From the NCBI RefSeq assembly GCF_011392075.1, contig NZ_JAAJBV010000002.1, positions 124,001-188,000 of the forward strand: a stretch of 64,000 nucleotides of DNA, given 5' to 3'. This document shows, piece by piece, positions 51,440 through 60,178 of the stretch. Every line of letters starts with the position of its first letter. Positions within the stretch are counted from its first letter, which is position 1. The position numbers and the translations under genes are program-made. The notes under the pieces are model-generated. The model had not been told where the DNA came from, made no database searches, and saw only the letters and a program-made list of their open reading frames with translations. The stretch is from Flavobacterium celericrescens. Lineage in GTDB: Bacteria > Bacteroidota > Bacteroidia > Flavobacteriales > Flavobacteriaceae.

Positions 51440-52688
51440 AAAAGACCCTTTTTCATCTTTACGTATACCGGAATTTCGATGGTTTTTAGCTATGAGATTA
51501 TTTATTGTATTAGCCTGGTCGATGCAATTTGTATTGATTGAGTGGGAAGTGTATCGCATCACGAAAGACCCGTTATCATTGGGATTAATTGGTTTGATGG
51601 AAATAATTCCCGCAATAAGTATGGCGTTGTTTGCCGGACACATTGTAGATCAAAATGAGAAAAAAGGTTTGTTAATCAAATGCTTTTCTGGATTAGCAAT
51701 TATCAGTGCTTTGTTTTGTTTGTTAGTGCATCCGAATTTTATCGATTCTTTTTCAAAAAACGCCATTTTATACGGAATTTACGCTCTAGTTTTCGTGGGC
51801 GGAATCATTCGTGCATTTTTAATTCCCTCCGTTTTTAGTTTGTTGGGATTAATTATTCCTAAAAAAGAACAACCTAACGCAGCGACATGGAGTAGTTCTA
51901 CTTGGCAAGTAGCAGCTGTAATTGGGCCAGCTTTGGCGGGATTTGCAATTGGTTGGATTGGTGTGTTTTGGTCATTGGTTTTTGTTGTTTTTTGTGTGAT
52001 AATGGCTTTAGTCGTATTGACACAAATTGAAAGAAAACCGATTTTGAATCCAAAATTAGGCGAACCAATTTTCAAAAGTTTGAAAGAAGGATTGTCGTTT
52101 GTGTTTAGTTCAAAACCTATTTTGAATGCTATCTCTTTAGATATGTTTGCGGTTTTATTCGGTGGAGCTGTTGCTTTATTACCCATTTTTGCGCAAGATA
52201 TTTTAAAAGTAGGTTCGGAAGGTTTTGGTATTTTGAGAGCAGCTCCAGCAATTGGCGGCTTAATTACCATGTTGATTTCGACTTCTATTCCATTACATCA
52301 AAAAGCAGGTAAAAAGTTATTATTGGCTGTTTTCGGATTTGGAGTTTGTATTATTGTTTTCGGATTATCGACTAACTTTTGGTTATCGGTAGTGGCGTTA
52401 TTTTTAAGTGGAGTTACAGATGGAATTTCTGTAGTAATTCGACAAACTATTCTACAAATTTATACGCCTGACCACATGCGAGGACGCGTTTCTTCTGTGA
52501 ATTCGATATTTGTGGGTTCATCTAATGAATTGGGTGCTTTTGAAAGTGGCTTAGCTTCTAAATTGATGGGAGTTGTGAATGCAGTAGTTTTTGGCGGTAT
52601 TATGACATTAGGCATTGTAGGTGTTACCGCTGTAGCATCACCAAAGTTTAGAGAATTGGATATCGAAAAAGATTTGGAAACGATTTAA
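51432..52688 (+). CDS. Major facilitator superfamily transporter
   Basis: A 418-residue inner-membrane protein with about twelve hydrophobic segments of the EmrB/enterobactin-exporter-like MFS type. It starts FRWFLAMRLFIVLAWSMQFV, shows ALFAGHIVDQNEKKGLLIK (motif A-like loop between TM2 and TM3) and GRVSSVNSIFVGSSNELGAF in the second half. The substrate cannot be read. The ATG lies within the last codons of recJ (8-bp overlap). The stop codon overlaps that of the convergent lpxH by two bases, leaving no room for a terminator. Confidence 0.9.
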   Translation: MAKKDPFSSLRIPEFRWFLAMRLFIVLAWSMQFVLIEWEVYRITKDPLSLGLIGLMEIIPAISMALFAGHIVDQNEKKGLLIKCFSGLAIISALFCLLVHPNFIDSFSKNAILYGIYALVFVGGIIRAFLIPSVFSLLGLIIPKKEQPNAATWSSSTWQVAAVIGPALAGFAIGWIGVFWSLVFVVFCVIMALVVLTQIERKPILNPKLGEPIFKSLKEGLSFVFSSKPILNAISLDMFAVLFGGAVALLPIFAQDILKVGSEGFGILRAAPAIGGLITMLISTSIPLHQKAGKKLLLAVFGFGVCIIVFGLSTNFWLSVVALFLSGVTDGISVVIRQTILQIYTPDHMRGRVSSVNSIFVGSSNELGAFESGLASKLMGVVNAVVFGGIMTLGIVGVTAVASPKFRELDIEKDLETI

Positions 52689-53437
52689 TTTTTGAATTCT
52701 TTCAATTCCATTTTTTCGCCATCAAAAACGCCATAGGTGAAATAACCAATCCAGTCGCCTAAGTTTACGTATTTAGAATTTTCGGTTAATTCGATTTCCA
52801 ATGGTAAATGACGGTGTCCAAAAACAAAGTAATTGTACTCTTTAGTTTCTAACTTTCGTTTACAATATTGAACTAACCATTCGTTGTCTTCTCCTAAATA
52901 TTTCACATCTTCTACACCTGAAATCAGTTTGTTTTTTACTGATAAATATTGGGCTAATTTCACACCAACATCCGGATGTAACCAACGAAATAACCATTTT
53001 GAAAACGGATTGGTGAAGACTTTTTTCATTCGTTTGTAGCCCATATCACCAGGCCCTTTTCCATCACCGTGCCCGATTAAAAACGTTTTTTCGTTAAAAG
53101 TAAATTCTTGATTATCGTGATAAACTGGAATATTCAATTCTTTATGAAAATAATCACTCATCCATAAGTCATGATTCCCCACAAAAAAGTAGATTGGAAT
53201 ACCTGAATCCTTAATTTCTGCTAATTTCCCTAAAACTCTAACAAATCCTTTTGGAACCACTGTTTTGTATTCAAACCAAAAATCGAATAAATCTCCTAAC
53301 AAGAAAATTGCAGCGGCATCCTGTTTCACTTCATCTAACCAAGCTACAAATTTTTGTTCTCTAGGAAAACTCAATTCGGGCGTTGGTGCTCCAAAATGTT
53401 GGTCTGATGCGAAATAGATTTTTGAATTTGGTTTCAA
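52685..53437 (-). CDS. lpxH: UDP-2,3-diacylglucosamine diphosphatase LpxH
   Basis: A 250-residue metallophosphoesterase of lipid A synthesis that hydrolyses UDP-2,3-diacylglucosamine to lipid X and UMP at the inner-membrane surface. Its metal-binding motifs are ASDQHFGAPTPE (in place of DxH, with Gln), LLGDLFDFWFEY, FVGNHDLWMSDYF, GHGDGKGPGD and FGHRHLPLE. The start is TTG 53437; no ATG is suitable. LpxH is consistent with lptD in the same window. The gene is monocistronic as far as visible. Confidence 0.92.
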   Translation of the reverse strand: MKPNSKIYFASDQHFGAPTPELSFPREQKFVAWLDEVKQDAAAIFLLGDLFDFWFEYKTVVPKGFVRVLGKLAEIKDSGIPIYFFVGNHDLWMSDYFHKELNIPVYHDNQEFTFNEKTFLIGHGDGKGPGDMGYKRMKKVFTNPFSKWLFRWLHPDVGVKLAQYLSVKNKLISGVEDVKYLGEDNEWLVQYCKRKLETKEYNYFVFGHRHLPLEIELTENSKYVNLGDWIGYFTYGVFDGEKMELKEFKN

Positions 53438-53502
53438 AGGATTGGAATTAATTAGGTGTCAAAAATATGAAAAATTGCGGTAAAACAATTGTTGTCTAGC
53501 CC

Positions 53503-53904
53503 TTAATTGTGTTGCTCACTAAAAACAGAAAGCAGTATTTCACCAGAAACCATTCTATCTGGAGCCGCTTTCATTAGATGCAAAACTCTCTTCATGGCAT
53601 AAGGATTTAGTCCCATATTAATACCAATTTCGTTAATTTTGATTTGCTCTCTTTCATGCAATACTCCATCGCAATGCATCAATAATGCCAAACGATAGAA
53701 TTGACAAATTCTGTTAAACTCATCTTTGATTACTTGAATTTCGCCTCTATTTTTAAATAATTCTAAAAAAGTAGTTTTATCAATTTCTAATTCTTGTGCA
53801 ACAATTTCTAAAAAATCGTATTCTCTATCATGCAATTCTCCATCAATTAGAGCAAATGCAATCATTTCTTGTAACAAACTGATTTTTTCTTGGTAAGTCT
53901 CCAT
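53503..53904 (-). CDS. TerB-like protein
   Basis: A 133-residue all-helical protein. METYQEKISLLQEMIAFALI begins the domain, with DGELHDREYDFLEIVAQELE and, in the second repeat, CDGVLHEREQIKINEIGINM. These two acidic loops (DGExxxxE and DGVxxxxE) are typical of the TerB/DjlA N-terminal metal-binding fold. ATG 53904 is used rather than the TTG one codon earlier. TATATTTG on the minus strand (53944-53937) is an exact -7 element 33 bp upstream. The cellular role is unknown. Confidence 0.72.
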   Translation of the reverse strand: METYQEKISLLQEMIAFALIDGELHDREYDFLEIVAQELEIDKTTFLELFKNRGEIQVIKDEFNRICQFYRLALLMHCDGVLHEREQIKINEIGINMGLNPYAMKRVLHLMKAAPDRMVSGEILLSVFSEQHN

Positions 53905-53947
53905 CAAAATACTAATTTTATAACTTGTTGATTTATCAAATATAAAA

Positions 53948-54736
53948 ATGAAAAAGCATTTATTCCTATATCCGTTGTTTTTTTTATTAACATTTCCATT
54001 TTGTAATGCCCAAAAAAATGTTTCTACTTTTGTGATAGAAGCTCCTCAATTGCAAAGCACGAAAAAAATATGGTTGTATTTGCCAGAGAATTATAATGCT
54101 ACCACCAAAAAATATCCTGTACTCTATTTGCATGATGCACAAAACTTGTTTGATGCCAGTACCTCATATGCTGGTGAATGGCGTATTGATGAAACTTTAG
54201 ATAGTTTGAAAGCTGAAGTAATTGTAGTTGGAATTGCACATGGGAATGAAAAACGAATTGATGAATTGACTCCATTTAAGCATGAAGAATATGGTGGTGG
54301 CGGTGCTGCCTCATATTTGGACTTTATTGTCAATACTTTAAAACCAAGAATAGACAGCACCTATAGAACTAAAACTGGGAAATATAATACCGCCATTGGT
54401 GGTAGCTCATTAGGTGGATTGGTTTCATATTATGCCGCTTTACAATATCCGAAAGTATTTGGAAAAGCAATGGTATTCTCTCCTTCCTTTTGGTTTAATC
54501 CAGCATTATATGTTCAAACCGAAAAATTAAAAACATTAAAAACCAAATTATATTTTATGTGTGGAGATGCCGAAAGCGAAACTATGGTTAGTGATATGAA
54601 TAAAATGGTGGACTTAGTAAACGACAAACGTTGCTCTTGTGAACATTTAACAAAAAAAGTAGTTGTAATAGGCGGAAAACATAACGAAAAATTATGGGCA
54701 AGAGAATTTGCAAAAGCGTATCTTTGGCTTTTTTGA
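53948..54736 (+). CDS. Secreted alpha/beta-hydrolase, esterase family (PF00756)
   Basis: A 262-residue exported esterase. A signal peptide (ending PFCNAQ) precedes the D-type esterase fold: WLYLPENYNATTKKYPVLYL, LHDAQNLFDAST, IGGSSLGGLVSYYAA with the nucleophile Ser in GGSSLGG, FMCGDAESET with the acid, and VVIGGKHNEKLW with the catalytic His. Relatives include enterochelin and siderophore esterases and acyl-carbohydrate esterases; the substrate is not determined. It is divergent from the TerB-like gene, with a 43-bp shared spacer. Confidence 0.87.
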   Translation: MKKHLFLYPLFFLLTFPFCNAQKNVSTFVIEAPQLQSTKKIWLYLPENYNATTKKYPVLYLHDAQNLFDASTSYAGEWRIDETLDSLKAEVIVVGIAHGNEKRIDELTPFKHEEYGGGGAASYLDFIVNTLKPRIDSTYRTKTGKYNTAIGGSSLGGLVSYYAALQYPKVFGKAMVFSPSFWFNPALYVQTEKLKTLKTKLYFMCGDAESETMVSDMNKMVDLVNDKRCSCEHLTKKVVVIGGKHNEKLWAREFAKAYLWLF

Positions 54737-54782
54737 GTGAAATGATAGCTCTGTTAGTTTTGAATTATTAAAAAATATTTAG

Positions 54783-55247
54783 ATGAATAATAATGATGTA
54801 TTTAAAAAGTTACGCGTGGCATTGCAATTGCGTGATGACCAAATTATTGAGATATTAAATTTGGTAAATTTTAGAGTTTCTAAAGGTGAATTAGGCAATG
54901 TTTTTCGCAGTGATGACCATCCCAATTTTATGGAATGTGGTGATCAGTTATTGCGCAATTTTTTAAATGGTCTGGTTATCTATTTACGTGGCACTAAAGA
55001 AGATCCTAAACAACCGATGGAAGTTTTGAACGCAGTAAAAGCAACTAAAGTGCCTTTGAAAGAAGTTTACAAGAAAGATACCTCTCCTAAAAATACTAAC
55101 ACAAAAGAAGGAAATAAAAAGCCTTTTAAAGCTAAAACTACCGAAGCTAAAAAACCATTTGGAAAAGGAAAACCAACAGATAAAAAGGTAAAACCCGAAA
55201 ATCCTGTAGAACGTTTTAAATTTAACTCTGGTAAAAATAAAAAGTAA
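54783..55247 (+). CDS. DUF1456 (YehS-like) family protein
   Basis: A 154-residue cytosolic protein. The DUF1456 domain is a duplicated helical unit of about residues 1-70: NNDVFKKLRVALQLRDDQII, FRVSKGELGNVFRSDDHPNF, then CGDQLLRNFLNGLVIYLRG. The C-terminal 70 residues are a Lys-rich, Pro-containing disordered tail (KPFKAKTTEAKKPFGKGKP), which could bind nucleic acid. Function unknown. Confidence 0.85.
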   Translation: MNNNDVFKKLRVALQLRDDQIIEILNLVNFRVSKGELGNVFRSDDHPNFMECGDQLLRNFLNGLVIYLRGTKEDPKQPMEVLNAVKATKVPLKEVYKKDTSPKNTNTKEGNKKPFKAKTTEAKKPFGKGKPTDKKVKPENPVERFKFNSGKNKK

Positions 55248-55329
55248 TTGGTATTTTTTATAACTATAGAGAAATCTCAACACGTAATTTATTTTAGATT
55301 TATAATACATCATACAGATCCAATATTAC

Positions 55330-55749
55330 ATGGAAATTCAAAGTCAAATCCAAGAATACATTACTAGTCAATCCGAGCCAAAAAGGACTGAGATTCAAAC
55401 CTTGCATAAACGTATTCTTGAACTATTTCCTGCGTGCAAGTTGTGGTTTTTAGATGGTAAAAACAATGAAAATAAAATTGTTTCCAACCCCAATATAGGT
55501 TATGGGCTTCACTTATTGAAATATTCCAATGGTACAACTAAAGAGTTCTATAAAATTGGATTAAGTGCAAACACAACTGGAATTTCTGTTTATATTATGG
55601 GAATTGAAGACAAAAAATATTTACTCGAAACCTATGGCAGTACGATAGGTAAAGCTAGCATATCAGGCTATTGTATCAAATTTAAAACACTAAAAGATAT
55701 AAATATTGATGTACTTGAAGCTGCGATTGTACAAGAAATGAAAAGCTAA
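55330..55749 (+). CDS. DUF1801 family protein (second copy)
   Basis: A 139-residue protein of the same broad fold as the one at 1119-1574: an N-terminal helix (IQEYITSQSEPKRTEIQTLH), KLWFLDGKNNENKIVSNPNI, then IGLSANTTGISVYIMGIED and SGYCIKFKTLKDINIDVLEA. The two copies are quite divergent, so this is not a recent duplication. No catalytic residues are evident and the role is unknown. It is followed 27 bp later by an exported protein gene. Confidence 0.75.
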   Translation: MEIQSQIQEYITSQSEPKRTEIQTLHKRILELFPACKLWFLDGKNNENKIVSNPNIGYGLHLLKYSNGTTKEFYKIGLSANTTGISVYIMGIEDKKYLLETYGSTIGKASISGYCIKFKTLKDINIDVLEAAIVQEMKS

Positions 55750-55776
55750 TAAAAAAACAAAAAACTAATTCTACCA

Positions 55777-56718
55777 ATGAAATCAATATATCTTTTATTT
55801 TCACTACTTACAATTACAATATCTTTTGCCCAAAAAAAGGAAACTATAACAATTCCAAAAGGGATTGTATATAACTATTGTGACAGTAAAATAGTTGAAA
55901 AAGCAAAAAAATTAATAGCAGACAATTTGAATAATTCTGGTAATTATGACCTATTGCAAGACAACCTTATTATTGGACCTGAGTTATGGAAAAGGTTTAA
56001 AAACTATGAAAATGTTCAAAAAATCGAGAAAGGAAGAGTTGAATTTCACGTTGATGATTTGATTTTGGAAGGGAAAATGTGTCAAGATGTGAAGGATAGT
56101 AAAATAATTTGGGATGAACTTAAAAAAGAAGTTGCTGAGCAGTACAAAATAAGAAAGGCAACTGAAGATGAGTTAAAATACTACTGGTCTGTTATTTCAT
56201 TTGATATTGATGAACCTTTGCTAATTATAGAAACCAAAGAGCACAATTATATTCTAAATTTATTGAAGAAAGATTTGAAATTGATGTGGTTAGATGAAGC
56301 TCCTAAACCGAATAAAAAGTCAAGTAATGGTACAAAAAAATATCAGGATGGAAAAGAAATGGATTCAATTTCTAAAGGGATTAAAGAAACCAGACTAGAA
56401 AAAGTAGTGTTGCTAAGTGCTGAAGAAGATTTTGAAAAAAACAGCTCTATTGAAGACATAAAAACTATTATTGACAAAACAAGTAAAATATTTGAAGATC
56501 TTTTTAAAAATTCAGATAAATCAGGAAAAATTATGGTTCAGTTTGAGTTAAAAAAGAAAAATAATGAAATACAATTTGCCGTTAGAGATGATTTAGATTT
56601 AGAAATTATGAAAGAGTTTGAAAAAAGAGTCAATGACGAAAAATATCCAAATTCGAAAAAAGAGCCTGTTAAACTTCAATTGATTTTCAAAGTAAACTCT
56701 TATAATGATACTGAATAA
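55777..56718 (+). CDS. Secreted protein of unknown function (313 aa)
   Basis: A 313-residue protein with a signal peptide (MKSIYLLFSLLTITISFAQ). The first half (about residues 25-190) carries two Cys (YNYCDSK, GKMCQDVKDS) and the central strand-rich WSVISFDIDEPLLIIETKEH. The second half is highly charged and mostly helical (LEKVVLLSAEEDFEKNSSIE, KIMVQFELKKKNNEIQF). The end, PVKLQLIFKVNSYND, faintly recalls the last strand of TonB C-terminal domains, but this is weak. No known family recognised. Confidence 0.65.
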   Translation: MKSIYLLFSLLTITISFAQKKETITIPKGIVYNYCDSKIVEKAKKLIADNLNNSGNYDLLQDNLIIGPELWKRFKNYENVQKIEKGRVEFHVDDLILEGKMCQDVKDSKIIWDELKKEVAEQYKIRKATEDELKYYWSVISFDIDEPLLIIETKEHNYILNLLKKDLKLMWLDEAPKPNKKSSNGTKKYQDGKEMDSISKGIKETRLEKVVLLSAEEDFEKNSSIEDIKTIIDKTSKIFEDLFKNSDKSGKIMVQFELKKKNNEIQFAVRDDLDLEIMKEFEKRVNDEKYPNSKKEPVKLQLIFKVNSYNDTE

Positions 56719-56723
56719 AAATA

Positions 56724-56754
56724 AAAAATCCTGAACTTTCATTCAGGATTTTTA
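56724..56754. terminator. Bidirectional terminator between convergent genes
   Basis: AAAATCCTGAA (56725-56735) pairs with TTCAGGATTTT (56742-56752), flanked by A and T runs. It serves both the 313-aa protein gene and the DUF2853 gene. Confidence 0.87.
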
Positions 56755-56761
56755 TTTTCTA

Positions 56762-57103
56762 CTATTTGTAAACTGATTCTTTTTTGAAGTGTTTTGCTAA
56801 TAGATAATATACCACTGCGCGGTATTTGTTTTTATTAGATTTTCCATATTGTTCAATCACAGCGGCAATTCCTTTATCCAAATCAGCACTATCTTTTAAA
56901 CCTAATTTTTTAATTAAAAAATTGTTCTTCACTGTTGCTAATTCTTTTTCATCAGAACCAGAAACTGTTGAAGCATCTGCGTTATAAATAGATGGACCAC
57001 AACCAATAACTACTTTAGTCAAAAAATCCATATCGGCAGTTACGCCACACTTTTCTTTTAAATCAGTTGCATATTTTGCAATTAATTCATCTCTTTTACT
57101 CAT
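56762..57103 (-). CDS. DUF2853 family protein
   Basis: A 113-residue cytosolic helical protein starting MSKRDELIAKYATDLKEKCG, with FLTKVVIGCGPSIYNADAST, a central ELATVKNNFLIKKLGL and the end YRAVVYYLLAKHFKKESVYK. This matches DUF2853, a small family of unknown role. TAAATTTG on the minus strand (57141-57134) is an exact -7 element about 30 bp upstream, though without a placed TTG. It is monocistronic, with a shared terminator. Confidence 0.85.
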   Translation of the reverse strand: MSKRDELIAKYATDLKEKCGVTADMDFLTKVVIGCGPSIYNADASTVSGSDEKELATVKNNFLIKKLGLKDSADLDKGIAAVIEQYGKSNKNKYRAVVYYLLAKHFKKESVYK

Positions 57104-57174
57104 AATTTTGTTCTTTTAAGGGATTAATCAACTCAAATTTACGCAAATAATTTAACATTTGTTTTAAATTATCA

Positions 57175-58830
57175 TTATTTTTTTAACGCCTTAAAGAAAT
57201 CTAAAAGAATCGTATCATTAGTCTTTTCAGGTGTAAAAATTTCTAAAATACTTGGTGCATTATTTTGATGTAAAAAGGATGAAAAAGCAGTTCTTAAGTT
57301 TATTTCATCTGCTGCGCTAAAATAGGTTAAACCGTACATTTTTGCTAAGTGAGACACACTCAATTGATGTGAAGTTTCAAAAAATGTATTGAAGGTTTCA
57401 GTTTCTTGATGCCCGGGTAAAATTCTGAATATACCTCCTCCTCCATTGTTTAAAACTATAATTTTAAAGTTTTTGGGAATGTAATTATTCCACAAAGCAT
57501 TACTATCATATAAAAAACTAATATCGCCAGTAACCAAAACCGTAGGCATTGTATTTATCACTGAGGCTCCAATAGCAGTTGATGTACTGCCGTCTATTCC
57601 GCTAGTTCCTCGATTGCAAAATACTTGAATTGTTCTGTCTAAGTCAAAAAGTTGTATGTAGCGAATAGCCGAACTATTGCTTACTTGTAGCTGAATATTT
57701 TTTGGTAGATTTTGACTTATAAAATCAAAAACCTTAAAATCAGAAAATGATGCTTTTTGTGCATATAATCTATGATTGGCTTGTCTGCTTTGCCAAATAT
57801 TTGCAATAAATGATTTATAGTTACTTACTACAGTATTTTCATCTAATAAATAACTAAAAAAAGTGTTTGGAGCAGTTTCAAAATGTTGCGATAAAGCGCC
57901 ATAAGTATCATAAGCTCTTAATTCATCTACATGCCAATGCTGTTTAGGTGTATATTTTCGTAAAAAAGACTTGATACGCTTTGAAACCACCATACCACCA
58001 AAAGTCAATAAAATTTCAGGTTGAAAATTCTCAAAATCTTCTTCAGTAAAAGGTGTGATTAGTGTATCTATTTGATCAATAAACGATTCATGATGCAAAT
58101 TAGAGGTTTTTTCGGTTAAAACCACCACACTAGAATCATTGCCTAAGTAATCTAAAAAACGTTGCTCTATAGCATTAGGAAGCAATTCTCCTACTAGTAC
58201 TAGTTTCTTTTTTGAATTATCCCATTGCTTTTTATGTTCCGAAGCTAAAACGAAATGCGCTACAGCACTTTCATTTAATTGCAGCGTTGGAAAATAAGTT
58301 GGTTCCAAAACTGTTTCATACAAAGGTTCTTCAAAAGGTGCATTAATATGAACCGGTCCTTTTTTAATTTCTGAAATTGCTATAGCTTCTTGTATCAATT
58401 GATCGTTAATTTCTGATGCTTCTTCAGTCAAATTGGCATTGAATAAGCTATGATTAGCAAATACATTTTCTTGACGAATAGTTTGTCCGTCGCCAATATC
58501 AATTTTACTTTGTGGTCTATCCGCAGAAATTACAATAAGAGGTGTTTGGCTATAAAATGCTTCCGCAAAAGCTGGATAATAATTTAATAATGCCGAACCT
58601 GAAGTACAAACTACAGCTACTGGCTTTTGGATTTGTTGTGCAATTCCTAATGCAAAAAAAGCAGCGCAACGTTCATCTGCAACACTATAACATTTAAAAT
58701 AAGAATTATTGGTAAAGCCAATTGTTAATGGCGCATTTCTAGAGCCAGGTGAAATTACGATATGTTGGACTCCTTTTTGTTGGCAAATTTCAAGAATACT
58801 TTGCGCTAAAGGAATTTTAGGATACATCAT
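57175..58830 (-). CDS. menD: 2-succinyl-5-enolpyruvyl-6-hydroxy-3-cyclohexene-1-carboxylate synthase
   Basis: A 551-residue thiamine-diphosphate enzyme of menaquinone synthesis that adds the succinic-semialdehyde unit from 2-oxoglutarate to isochorismate. The N-terminal Pyr domain has HIVISPGSRNAPLTIGF and VAVVCTSGSALLNYYPAFAE; the C-terminal PP domain has NRGTSGIDGSTSTAIGASV and GDISFLYDSNALWN, the ThDP motif. VLNNGGGGIFRILPG is also typical. Length is normal. Menaquinone is the expected quinone of flavobacteria. The minus-strand sequence TAACTTTG (58857-58850) is a possible -7 element 20 bp upstream. Confidence 0.95.
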   Translation of the reverse strand: MMYPKIPLAQSILEICQQKGVQHIVISPGSRNAPLTIGFTNNSYFKCYSVADERCAAFFALGIAQQIQKPVAVVCTSGSALLNYYPAFAEAFYSQTPLIVISADRPQSKIDIGDGQTIRQENVFANHSLFNANLTEEASEINDQLIQEAIAISEIKKGPVHINAPFEEPLYETVLEPTYFPTLQLNESAVAHFVLASEHKKQWDNSKKKLVLVGELLPNAIEQRFLDYLGNDSSVVVLTEKTSNLHHESFIDQIDTLITPFTEEDFENFQPEILLTFGGMVVSKRIKSFLRKYTPKQHWHVDELRAYDTYGALSQHFETAPNTFFSYLLDENTVVSNYKSFIANIWQSRQANHRLYAQKASFSDFKVFDFISQNLPKNIQLQVSNSSAIRYIQLFDLDRTIQVFCNRGTSGIDGSTSTAIGASVINTMPTVLVTGDISFLYDSNALWNNYIPKNFKIIVLNNGGGGIFRILPGHQETETFNTFFETSHQLSVSHLAKMYGLTYFSAADEINLRTAFSSFLHQNNAPSILEIFTPEKTNDTILLDFFKALKK

Positions 58831-58912
58831 TTTGATTGGTTGTAAGTTACAAAGTTACAAAGTTGGTCAGTATAATTATAGCGTTTAAATCAAAAAATAC
58901 TACTTTTGAACT

Positions 58913-59407
58913 ATGGAAATAAAAATTAGACCATATCAAATTGAGGATACTGCTGCTATTTTAGAAATTATTAATTATAATATTCTAAATTCTACCGCTT
59001 TATATGATTATGAACCTAGAAACTTAGCCCAACAAATAGCTATTTTTGAAGATAAAATTTCCAAAGGTTTTCCAATTATTGTAGCCGAAGTTGACAATAC
59101 TATTGCTGGTTTTGGTTATTATAGTGAATTTCGTTTTAGAGCAGCCTACCAATTCACTGTCGAGCATTCCGTTTATGCTGACAATCGATATAATGGAAAA
59201 GGTGTTGGAAAAGTATTATTAACCGAATTAATTCGATTAGCAAAAGCTCAAAAACTGCATACTATGATTGGAGTAATCGATTCAGAAAACACAACAAGTA
59301 TTGCTTTTCATAAGAAATTTGGTTTTGAAGAAGCTGGTTTTATTAAAGAATCTGGTTATAAATTTGACCGTTGGTTGCATTCCGTTTTCATGCAGAAAAT
59401 GCTATAA
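58913..59407 (+). CDS. GNAT acetyltransferase, phosphinothricin-acetyltransferase-like
   Basis: A 164-residue GNAT enzyme that transfers acetyl from acetyl-CoA to an amine. The pattern is that of the PAT/Bar/YncA group: IRPYQIEDTAAILEIINYNI, FGYYSEFRFRAAYQFTVEHS, VYADNRYNGKGVGKVLLTEL (acetyl-CoA loop RxxGxG variant NGKGVG) and FHKKFGFEEAGFIKESGYKF. The substrate may be methionine sulfone-type analogues or another amine. It is divergent from menD with an 82-bp spacer containing TACTTTTG just before the start. Confidence 0.88.
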   Translation: MEIKIRPYQIEDTAAILEIINYNILNSTALYDYEPRNLAQQIAIFEDKISKGFPIIVAEVDNTIAGFGYYSEFRFRAAYQFTVEHSVYADNRYNGKGVGKVLLTELIRLAKAQKLHTMIGVIDSENTTSIAFHKKFGFEEAGFIKESGYKFDRWLHSVFMQKML

Positions 59408-59411
59408 AATT

Positions 59412-59433
59412 AGTCGCAGTTCTCAGTCGCAGT
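59412..59433. repeat. Short direct repeat AGTCGCAGT
   Basis: AGTCGCAGT occurs at 59412-59420 and 59425-59433 in the gap between the GNAT and glutathione peroxidase genes, followed by related ACTG-rich pieces. No function is apparent. Confidence 0.5.
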
Positions 59434-59474
59434 AAACAAATACTGTACACTGCTACTGAACACTGAATCCTAAA

Positions 59475-60071
59475 TTATTTCCCTTCAATCCAATTTATGA
59501 TTTCGGCAGCATTTGGAAGTACTCTTGGTGCAATTACATTCACCAATTCTCCTTTTTCATTGATTAAATATTTTTGAAAATTCCATTCTACTTCACTGTC
59601 TTGCAATCCATTTTTTGATTGTTGAGTTAAAAATTGGTACACCGGATGCATATCCTCTCCTTTCACTGAAATCTTACCCATCATTGGAAACGTTACCCCA
59701 TAATTTTTTTGACAAAAAGCGCCAATTTCTTTGTTAGTCCCAGGTTCTTGAGCTCCAAAATTATTAGCAGGAAATCCTACAATAACAAAATCCTGATCTT
59801 TATACTTTTCATAAACTGCCTGTAACTGCTCATATTGTGGTGTTAATCCACATTCTGAAGCTGTATTCACAATCATTATTTTTTTACCTTTTAAAGTGGC
59901 AAAATCAAATTCATTTCCTTCTAGGTCTTGTACTTTGAATTGGTATATGGTTTCTTTGCTCATAACTGAAGATTTAGCGGTTTGTATGTTTGGCAATGTT
60001 GCATTTTGCGCTTGATTTTGACAACTCCATAAGGAAGTTAGCGCTAAGAATAATAAAAATGTTTTTTTCAT
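59475..60071 (-). CDS. Glutathione peroxidase family lipoprotein
   Basis: A 198-residue thiol peroxidase. The lipobox LTSLWSC (Cys17) indicates membrane anchoring in the periplasm, unlike the more common cytosolic form. The GPx core has the peroxidatic Cys74 in IVNTASECGLTPQYEQL, Gln in FPANNFGAQEPG and Trp/Asn in VEWNFQKYLI. A resolving Cys is at FCQKNYG. Cysteine replaces selenocysteine, and such enzymes often use thioredoxin. It is separate from ccsBA, which has its own terminator. Confidence 0.92.
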   Translation of the reverse strand: MKKTFLLFLALTSLWSCQNQAQNATLPNIQTAKSSVMSKETIYQFKVQDLEGNEFDFATLKGKKIMIVNTASECGLTPQYEQLQAVYEKYKDQDFVIVGFPANNFGAQEPGTNKEIGAFCQKNYGVTFPMMGKISVKGEDMHPVYQFLTQQSKNGLQDSEVEWNFQKYLINEKGELVNVIAPRVLPNAAEIINWIEGK

Positions 60072-60130
60072 GATGCTTTATTTTATTCAAATTTAAACTT
60101 TTTCAGCTGGTTTTTTGCTAAACAATTCAT

Positions 60131-60162
60131 AAAAAAAGGCCATCATTTGATAGCCTTTTTTT
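60131..60162 (-). terminator. Rho-independent terminator after the ccsBA gene
   Basis: AAAAAAAGGC (60131-60140) pairs with GCCTTTTTTT (60153-60162), with an inner ATCA/TGAT pairing. It follows the stop at 60179 on the minus strand. Confidence 0.85.
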
Positions 60163-60178
60163 ATATTTTATTACTTAC